A stretch of DNA of 64,000 bases from Canna indica (taxonomy: Eukaryota; Streptophyta; Magnoliopsida; Zingiberales; Cannaceae). The stretch spans positions 31,712,501-31,776,500 of the forward strand of contig CP136894.1 of NCBI GenBank assembly GCA_034359265.1, in the 5' to 3' direction. The position numbers and the translations under genes are program-made. The notes below the pieces were generated by a model. The model was given only the letters and a program-made list of their open reading frames with translations, was not told the DNA's origin and searched no databases. Of the stretch, positions 56,250-64,000 are shown piece by piece. The number at the start of each line of letters is the position of its first letter. Position 1 is the stretch's first letter.

Positions 56250-59207
56250 TCATACACTCCAATTTGAATGAGGTAGAGCAAAGTAAGGAGATGATACCAA
56301 ATTAACTAGATGCTGATTTTTCATACTGAAGGTATCCATACGATGCGAAGTTGCAACTTGGATTTGGTGAAGCTTTAAGTCTTCATGCAACTCGCACCGA
56401 CCATCATCAACTAATCCTTGTGTGGTTGCTCCCCCTACAAGAGAAGATGAGATCCTTCGTACCCAAATGGATTTGGATCCTTGGGGGTTAGATGGCATAG
56501 GAATCCAAAGTGTCCTAGCTACACTTGGATTTTTCTTGAATGCACAATCATATATAGAGTGGCCATAGATACCACAACAAAAACAATTTCCATGAAACTT
56601 TTTATTTTCATTTATCCTTTTAAGATGAGGTTTAAAGGTAGTATGCCTAATATGAGATTTAACATGAGCATGAATATTCTTTTTTGAAAAACCATTTCTA
56701 CTAAAATTCTTAAGTGAGAAAGTGTTTTTCATTTCATTCACTTTCTTGTTTAGGTTTAAATTTTCAAATTTTGAAACCAATTTCATTCTCAATTTTGAAA
56801 CCAATTTTTAAATTTTCATTTTCAAGCTTTAAGTCCTTAAGCTCAAGTTTTAATGTATCATGACTAGGATCAAATGAGCTAGATTTCAATTTCTCATTTT
56901 CTAATTCTAGAGCATGAAAATGTGAACTAATTCTAGAACTCTCCTTTTTAATCTTCTTGTTTTCCTTATCCTTTTTCAAGAGCAAGACATATAATTTTCG
57001 ACTTTCTTCTAATAATTCTTCATATGACATTTTAAGAGAACATGAAGAACTATTATCACTATTACTATCAAAATCTTTAATATGACTAGAAGGGGAAGAG
57101 TGTACCTCATCATTGGTACTCGTGGGGCAAACTTTTGAAGTGGCTTCAAAGTCATTGCAAGAGGATGCTTCATTTGAATGGGATGATGATGTAGAAGCTT
57201 TTTGTAGTCGAAATGGCAACACTAGAGGGGGGGTGAATAGTATATTAACTAAATTAATTAGCCTAAATCCAATTTTAATCATTTCTCAAATCGTTTAGGC
57301 AAATTACAATTTCACGATTTAATGCGGAAGCAAGATATACAATTAAGCACAAAATAGAGTATCAATGCAAACACATAAATTTATAGTGGTTTGGCCCCAA
57401 TGCCTACTCCACTACCTAAGCACCCCGCTTAGAATTTCCAAACTAGGTTTACTAGATTAATTGTTTCCCTTACAATGAGGTCTTTGACTCGAAGAGTCGC
57501 ACTCTCGACCTAAGGCACTTCCAGACCCGGAAGTCTCTGTCTTCTTATCAAGAGCACTCTTCCACCTCAACCCTAAGGGCTCAACTAATCCTAGTAAAAC
57601 AAGGTTTACACAAGTGCCTTTACACCTTCACAGCAAGGTAACCACTCACACAACAAGACCTAACAACCTAGGTCTTACTCAAACTCAAATTCAAATAAAA
57701 CAATGTCCAAATAACGATTAAAATACAATCAAAATAGTTTAAGAAATGAGAGAGGAACCACGGCTCTTTTCCAAGCCTTCAACGCCTTCAACTCGTCAAG
57801 AGGTAGTGCTCGTCTTAAAACCCGAGTGGAGGAAGAAAGCTGGGCGCCTAAGAAAATGTTCACGGAAAAATAGAGCGCTACTGATCGATCCTTTGAAGGC
57901 TCAAATCTCCCTTTTAATTGCTCAATAAAATCTGTAGTAGTGGGAGAGAGAGATTAAATGAGTTAGATGAGGTATATTTATACCCTCTCAAAGAAACGAT
58001 AGCTCAACGGGCTAAAATCTAGCCGTTATAGCCGCTCGGTCGATTGGTCAATCGGCCGACCGATCGACTGCTTAGAGCGACCGCTGCCTATTCGATCGGT
58101 GCGGTCGATCGATGGGTCGGCCATCAGATGCAAATCGTGTGTTCCCGCAATCCGGTCGACCGGCGGTCCGACGCAAGTTGCATCTTTGGCAATACGCAGT
58201 TCGGTCGACCGATGCGTTCTCTACTAGGTTTTGGCCTTTGTCGATCGACCGAAGTAGCCACTGCCAAGTTTTGGCAATGTTTGGTCAACTGAAAGGGCTA
58301 CTGCCTTTTTTCATACACTCTTCGGTCGACCGACCAGTCGACCGAACATAGGCTGATATTGATTAACCGCTGCCTCTTTTTCTTGCGCGCTTCATTTTCG
58401 GGTGTCGACTTTCAACGATCATCAACTTGGAGAGATTTTCATTTGATGTTTGGACTCATCCAATGCAACTTTGGTGCACTCGTCGAGCTTCAAGAAATTC
58501 CACTACCAACCCGAGCGCGATGGTCAATGTCCTTCCGATTTATCGCTTTCTCTAATTTATCTAATCGAGGACATCGATTGCTACTCGATATGGAACCTAA
58601 AATATTTCTCAATGAAATATTAGTTCCATGTTTGTTATCATCAAAACCGAGATTAAGACCAAGGTTGAAAACCTAAAGCCAACACTTTTGACCTCTTCTT
58701 TGCCTTGTTCATTAATGGAGGGCAATTATTCTTAATGTGGCCCTTTTCTTTGCACAAATAGCAAATGACTTTCCTCTTTCGACTTTTAGTGCTTCTTCAA
58801 CTAGAAACACTTTGGGCTTCAAAAACCAAGTTAGCATTGGAGGGGTGACCATTGTCATCACCACCTTCATGAAAAATAGTTAACTCCTCGATTTTGGCAT
58901 AATCATAAAGCATGTTTAAAGTTGCCCAAATATCAAAGGCCAAAGTACAATGCATGACTTTTTCAAAAATATTATTTTCCAAAGAACAATATATGTAATT
59001 TGTTGCCTTAGCATTTAATTCGAACCTATTAATTTGTTCTTGGGTCCATGCATCCATATTTTCCTTAGGTTCTATGTATTTTGACTTTACCATATTAAAC
59101 ACACATATACCTTGGGTCTTTAAGAATGTATACATTCTTCCTTTCCAAAGACCAAATTTTGACTTATCAAACCTAGGTGGTGCAGACGCTACACGCTCTA
59201 GTGCCAT
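56250..59207 (-). pseudogene. Sirevirus-like gag, split by a solo LTR
   Basis: Begins MALERVASAPPRFDKSKFGL at 59207 and continues FELNAKATNYIYCSL and HCTLAFDIWATLNMLY, the copia Gag core. A TGA at about 58796 follows QSVSS, probably from CGA, since Arg/Lys-rich sequence continues. The first zinc knuckle CYLCKEKGHIKNNC is complete. The solo LTR then interrupts. Beyond it the same frame continues with a Ser-rich part and a coiled coil (LLLKKDKENKKIKKE). A 24-bp duplication at 56767-56807 and a frameshift follow, then a second knuckle CFCCGIYGHSIYDC and a WIPMPSNPQGSKSIWV tail. Two knuckles flanking a coiled coil are a Sirevirus trait. Gag would form the particle; without pol the element needed a helper. 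Confidence 0.85.
57203..58684 (-). mobile_element. Solo Sirevirus-type LTR (1482 bp) inside gag
   Basis: Minus strand TGTTGGCTTTAGG (58684) to CGACTACA (57203), flanked by perfect CTTTT duplications (57198-57202, 58685-58689). It is related to, but longer than, the LTRs of the host element. It contains three perfect CGGTCGACCG palindromes at about 58150-58335. Confidence 0.93.
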
Positions 59208-59263
59208 TTTCTGGATCGAAGAAAAGTGTTGAAGAGACGGTGAAATATCAAGCTACGGACCCT

Positions 59264-59274
59264 CTTTGATACCA
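59264..59274 (-). promoter_or_regulatory. Primer binding site of the Sirevirus-like element
   Basis: Minus strand TGGTATCAAAG two bases inside the 5' LTR. This is the initiator-Met type with one G-to-A change. Confidence 0.8.
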
Positions 59275-59276
59275 AT

Positions 59277-60382
59277 TGTAGGTGAAATGGCCACACTAGA
59301 GGGGGGGGTGAATAGTGTGTTAACTAAATCTATTTGCCTAAATTCGATTTTAAACGTTTCTTAGATTACTTAGGCAATTCACGATTAAATGACTAAATGC
59401 GGAAACGATAAATGATAAAGCAATTAATACAAAACAATATATCAATGCTAACACAATTATTTATAGTGGTTCAGCCCCAATGCCTACTGCACTACCTAAG
59501 CACCCCGCTTAGGATTTCTAAACTTAGCTTTACTAGATTAATCTTGTTTCCATTAGAACGAGGACTTTGACCCGAAGAGTCTCACTCTCAACCTAAGGCA
59601 CTTCCAAACCCGAAAAACTCCGCCTTCCTACCGAGAGCACTCTTCCACCTCAACCCTAAGGGATAACTCAACTAATCCTAGTAAACTAAGTTAACACCGG
59701 TGCATTTAAGCCTCAAACACCAGGGCTACCATCAACTCAACCAAACCTAGCTACCCAGGTTTACACAAGTTCAAATACAATGAAATATACAAGTAATGGA
59801 GCTAAAATACAACAACACAAATACTTAGCCCCAACACAATGAATCCTAGCTCCGCTTGATATATGCCTTGATGATGAATCAAATGAAGCTTGAAGGCAAG
59901 ATCAAAGATTGGAGAATAAAACTAGGGTTCTTGCAAGAATGGCTCAAGAATTCTTGTAGAGATGCAAGAAGATCACTCTCTTAGGCTTAGACGCATCATT
60001 CAGAGCTTGGGAGAGAGTTTAGGGTGGGCATTTATAACCCCCCCCAAAAAAGGGCTTGTCAATGGGGCATCATTCAGAGCTTGGAAGATCACTCTGTTGC
60101 GCTCTTCATTTTTGAGTTCCGGCCTTCAGCGTGTGTCAACTTGGAGAGCTTTTCTTGTTTTATTTAGACTCATCCAAGACGTCTTTGGTGCACACATCGA
60201 ACTTCTAAAAATTTTCGTGACGAACCCGAACACGTCGACCAATGTCCTTCTGATTTTATGATATAGGACATTGAGTGCTAACCGATATGGAACCCAAAAA
60301 TATTTCTCAATGAAACATTAGTTCCGTGTTTGTTATCATCAAAACCGAGATTAAGACCTAGGTAGAAAACCTTAGGCCAATA
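59277..60382 (-). mobile_element. 5' LTR of the Sirevirus-like element (1106 bp)
   Basis: Homologous to 53268-54591, but the gtcgacc-rich block of about 230 bp is missing. The deletion junction at 60067-60095 is filled by copied pieces of nearby LTR sequence. The outer end reads CCAATA instead of CCAACA. Confidence 0.88.
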
Positions 60383-60387
60383 CTCGC

Positions 60388-60765
60388 CTAGAGAGTTCGG
60401 CGATTCTCTGTACGCCCTTTCCGAGTGGTCCCTCCCAGTTCAGAGTGAGCTTACCTTCTCCGCCTAGTTTTATTTGGGGTTCAATCATTTGGAGAACGAG
60501 GTCTGCAAATTTTCTGGGCCTGACACATTTGTCATATTTTTGAGCAATCTTAAGTTTCTCATTCTTCTTCAACAAGATCGAGCTCGGCAAGTCGGGTTTC
60601 TTCATTGTCCTATTCCTTGGAGGTAATTCTGGAGATGTTGGGCTTTGCGATCTTGACAGGGATCATAGCCTTTGCTTCATCGACGAGCCGAAAAGGGTTC
60701 TCCAAGGTGGAGGATTGGGTAGTTGTGTTGTAACTTCATATGTCATCGTGGATTTTTGCCATCAC
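60388..60765 (-). pseudogene. Tat-lineage integrase, C-terminal half, broken
   Basis: The minus strand in shifting frames reads TTTQSSTLENPFRLVDEAKAM with IPVKI, then DNEETRLAELDLVEE, KYDKCVRPRKFADLVL, and GEGKLTLNWEGP ... RIAELSRR. Relatives have TTPHTSTGETPF-LVYG-EAMIPVEI, RLAELDLVEERR and GKL-PNWEGPY, the hallmarks of Tat/Ogre integrase. The reading continues across the inserted element at 53262. Confidence 0.78.
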
Positions 60766-60892
60766 CCACGGTCGCCTGAGCCATCGGAATGACCCATGCC
60801 TTTCTTACGGCTGCTACGGTCATTGCAGATATAGCAACATTTGCAACGGCTCCCTTACGGTCGTTGCGGCCGTCACTTATAAGTCGATGGCG

Positions 60893-62951
60893 CGCAGGGA
60901 TAAAAGGGCAACGAGAAGGTAGATGAAGGATTACCTCGCTGTCCTTCATGGACTTCTCCAAGAAGGTGAAGTAGGCGGCACACCCAAGAAGAAAACACCT
61001 TCAATTTGCCTTCGAAAAACCGGGGATGGAGTTCTTGGGAGCCTTTCTCTTCAAGAAGCCTCTCAATAATCCAAACATTAATCTTCTCCAATAGGAATAA
61101 CCAATTTGCTAAACCCCCTTGAAGGAGGTTAAGCCACCTATTTACCAAGGTAGACCCGGGCCCCCTTCGAAACCTCTCCCCGGAATTCAAAATTCCGGTG
61201 TTTGCCTTCAACACAATGATTTATACTAAATGTATTTATAACTAATTCGAAATTAATTAAATCCAAATAAATATAAACTTTAATTTATCTCCATAAATTA
61301 AGAGCCTATTAACATTATTACATTAATGATAATTATCTCAATAAACAAATCCCCTAAAGAATAGGAAAGAGGTTCATCTAATTAATTTAAATTCCTATTA
61401 ATTAATAGAATTATGATTTATCCTCATAAATCATATATCTATTAATTTTATGATTTATCTCCATAAATCAAATTCCTATTAATTAGGATTTATCCAAATA
61501 AATTAATTCCTAATTAATTGGATACGCTCATGGTTAGAGACTAATTTTCCCACCATGTATATTTGATTCAAAATCAAATTGTATTTAATTCATAATTAAA
61601 TAAAATACCCGTCAAGTGGTTAATTAAATATTTAATTCATAATTAAATAAAATACCCGTCAAGTGATTAATTAAATATTTAATTCATAATTAAATAAAAT
61701 ATCCGTCAAGTGGTTAATTAAATATTTAATTCATAATTAAATTTAATCAACCACATAAAATATTATTATGTGCCAATCCCTACAATTTAGGGATGCCCTG
61801 CAAATTAGGGTTATCGAGGAACTCCTTCCTCGCGCATTCGTTTCTATAGAAAATGTCTTTCCAATTATGTCTGTAAGTGAGATCCGTGATCGAGTTGTAG
61901 CACGTGCTAGTAGACATATAATGCCGCATTCGGACTCAATCTCAATCCCATTGGGCCCCACACCAAGCCAATAGTGAGTTGTGCATAACGGATCTCATAG
62001 AATGACTTCTATTTAAATCTAACGAGCCACCACTAAACCTCTTAAGGGTGGTCATGAGAGACTCCACTCACAAGTCAAGATTGACATCTAGCAACGTGTC
62101 ATGACTACCCGGATAGTGTGAGGTTCAATCTATAGGGATCAAACGCCCTTCGGTGATTTGTTACCGTGCAATTAAATACGTCGGTTACAATGTCCAGAAG
62201 TCGGCTAGGGTACGGAAGAAATGTCAAACCCTAATACCGATTCATATGTATTCCACCTGCCAAGATATCATCTCGATAATGAAACATCAGAAACATCTTC
62301 TTGACTTTCATGTCTACTCTGGCCAGAGATTCCCAAGTCGACACTTGCAGGGACACATAGGATATTATCTCCTCTCACTAGGAGTAACCGATTCCATGTT
62401 GGTTGCTCACCTACCTCCATGAATGATTCCTCATGCCCTGTAATACCCGGCACATGACGTTGACGGCCATGTAGCGACAGAACCAAATAAATGGGTCGTC
62501 ACTCATCTATGATATATAACCTCAGGTCTAAGGACTGCTTGCACCAACTATCACTCGAGGAACATCCCATTGATACTCATGTAACGATTTCATTTTGTGG
62601 TCCTCGTGCAGGTCCGTTCAATGAACTCATTCCCTAATGAGCACCTGCACTTGTACATTAATGATGGCTCATAAGTAATTGTGAGATCAGCTACCCCTTA
62701 TCGTATAGGGCATGTACCTTGTGCACTAGTCTATCCAGAATCACCGATCCCCTAATTGGTCATCCTACGACTAGGAACATTAAGAACTTGAGCATCTAGA
62801 TTCCAAGTCTCACTGACATGATCACATCATGGCCTCAGAATCATTTGCCCAGGTTCATGGGGTTCATCATAACCATTATGAATAAAGAATCGTCATATGA
62901 TGAAAATGTTGCCTTATTAAGTTGATTGGCTCAAGGGCATTATTCCTTTCA
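60893..62951 (-). mobile_element. Third copia-B LTR, truncated
   Basis: Follows 48300-53007 and 37960-40009 from about 60893 ('agaaggtagatgaaggatta') to the terminus ATTCCTTTCA at 62951. The first 350 bp (TGTTGGGATGGG part) is missing. The right flank tcctcctccacttgcc resembles the copia-B polypurine tract in reverse, so this is probably a 3' LTR whose internal region has been lost. Confidence 0.88.
61576..61745. repeat. 47-bp tandem repeat, three copies, inside the LTR
   Basis: The unit with taaaatacccgtcaagtg and ttaattcataattaaat starts at 61601, 61648 and 61695. The other copia-B LTRs have a single unit, so this is a local expansion. Confidence 0.9.
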
Positions 62952-63819
62952 TCCTCCTCCACTTGCCGCCCGCCGGATGTGGTTGGGGGGCCAAAAACCT
63001 TAGGGTTTTGGCCCCTGCAGTCGACGGGATATCCCGGCACCAGATTTGGGGTCAAAGCCCCCAATCCAGCAATAGTGATTTGGGGTTTAATTAACCCTAA
63101 TATTTTTAATATTAATTAGTTAATTAATTTTTTAATCTTAATGTTAATTAATTAATTAGGATAAATTTATTTTGTTTCTTAGAATTTTATGTTAATGTTA
63201 ATATTATTTAGTGTTACTCTAATACCCAAGCCGATAACACTAAGTTAGTTCAATTAGAGGAAAAAAATTAAACCATTGTGGACACTAGCTCCGTTGTTGG
63301 GGCCGAAACATAAGGACTTGCGCCAACATTCATTGTGTACTCGTGCCACTGTGGACTCGTGTCGTCATCCATAAATTTAGAAAATAATCATCCATCCGAC
63401 GAGTTGATATGTTTCACGTACACATCGACGAGTCGTATATGATTTAGCAAAACCTTAGATCCGTTCGGGGGTTGTATATTTGTGTAAACAAGGTAGATGA
63501 TCTTTTATACAATGTACAACCCTTGAATTGTCCCTAATTAGATAATTTGAGAACATAGTTATTTGTATTGCACTTTGTTTTTTCTTTTAATCATTAACTC
63601 ATTCATAAATTTTGGCTATTGTATCTCCCTTGTTCTCCGATAAGCGCCTAGATGATATGCGTATTCGAGGAACTATAGGAAGAATACTATAGAAATTTAG
63701 AATGAAGGTAATGGCTAAAAGAAATACTTAGTGTAATATGAATAACATGAATCCTGAATGGAATAAAACCATCTCACCTAAAGACATTAACTAAATATAT
63801 TATCATTGATTGACAAATT
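62952..63819. other. Likely 5' leader of the CACTA element; border not found
   Basis: AT-rich with 'aattaatta' runs (63070-63230). No open frame is credible. A canonical CACTA terminus leading into the transposase could not be recognised. Confidence 0.4.
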
Positions 63820-64000
63820 ATGTCGGGCAATCAAAGTTGGATGTACCGACGTTTTGATCGTGGAGCTTTAATGAATGAGTTTCAATTAGGCATAACTTAC
63901 TTCCTAAATTTTGCACATTCGAACCGGAAATTCGTTAGCGGTGATAAAATCCGATGTCTGTGCCGTAATTGCACGAATGCACGATTTTTTAGATCGAGAA
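63820..64000 (+). CDS. CACTA (En/Spm) transposase, N-terminal transposase-associated domain, cut by window end
   Basis: ATG at 63820 opens a frame of 60 codons that is still open at the window edge. It reads SWMYRRFDRGALMNEF, GITYFLNFAHSNRKF and IRCLCRNCTNARFF. This is the transposase-associated domain (PF13963 type) that begins plant CACTA TnpD-like transposases: W-M-Y, a G-FL-FA core, and the I-C-C-C-N zinc-like cluster with three cysteines. The start is supported because the domain normally begins within about ten residues of the Met. No damage is visible in this short piece, which contrasts with the rest of the window. Whether the DDE transposase domain follows cannot be seen. Confidence 0.82.
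   Translation, partial: MSGNQSWMYRRFDRGALMNEFQLGITYFLNFAHSNRKFVSGDKIRCLCRNCTNARFFRSR

Larger units (their letters stand above)
53268..60382 (-). mobile_element. Gag-only Sirevirus-like copia element
   Basis: Two LTRs, a primer site, gag and polypurine tracts are present in the order of a copia element, but no protease, integrase or RT could be found. Target duplications CTCGC lie at 53263-53267 and 60383-60387. Both outermost ends read TA where TG/CA is expected, while the inner LTR ends keep TG and CA. The element contains a younger solo LTR at 57203-58684. Confidence 0.9.

Overview
The window looks like gene-poor, transposon-saturated nuclear DNA of a flowering plant. No intact host gene, tRNA or rRNA was found. 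The evidence is the plant-specific mix of elements: Ty3/gypsy chromoviruses of Tekay/Del type with 2.6-2.7 kb LTRs and initiator-Met-tRNA primer sites, Tat-lineage Ty3/gypsy 3' ends, Ty1/copia elements including Sirevirus-like ones with several polypurine tracts, an L1-type LINE, a Mutator-like element (MULE) with a SWIM-type transposase, and CACTA DNA transposons. The species cannot be named from the sequence.

Left part (1-8.6 kb): the end of a Tat integrase, a truncated LTR, an unassigned stretch with a 79-bp hairpin and one exon of a histidine-phosphatase-like host gene, a complete LTR (4248-6784), and an unassigned stretch holding one mitochondrial-type chaperonin-60 exon. Centre left (8.7-28.4 kb): a CACTA-derived MITE, then two minus-strand Tekay-like elements. 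Gypsy-1 has internal 9441-14303 and 5' LTR 14304-17037. Gypsy-2 has internal 20852-25731 and 5' LTR 25732-28363. A Sirevirus LTR scrap and a 293-bp-period satellite-like array lie between them. Both elements keep gag, protease, RT, RNase H, integrase and a chromodomain in order, but stops, frameshifts and lost catalytic residues inactivate them.

Centre (28.4-36 kb): a truncated LINE, a Tat fragment, and a plus-strand copia element (Sire-2) with an internal deletion fusing integrase to the end of RT. Downstream of its pol is a basic 196-residue open frame of unknown function.

Right part (36-61 kb) is one nested structure. A Tat element was split by a copia element (copia-B, 37605-53007) and by a gag-only Sirevirus-like element (53268-60382, target duplication CTCGC). 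Copia-B took in a MULE (43631-46535, 9-bp duplication) and a solo Tekay LTR (49966-52667). The Sirevirus-like element took in a solo LTR (57203-58684, duplication CTTTT). A third copia-B LTR follows, and the window ends inside the first 60 codons of a CACTA transposase.

The genes do not form a host pathway; each set once served the copying cycle of its own element. No new defence, metabolic or regulatory system could be supported. The most informative content is the insertion order, the tandem repeats inside LTRs and 3' UTRs, and the captured host exons.
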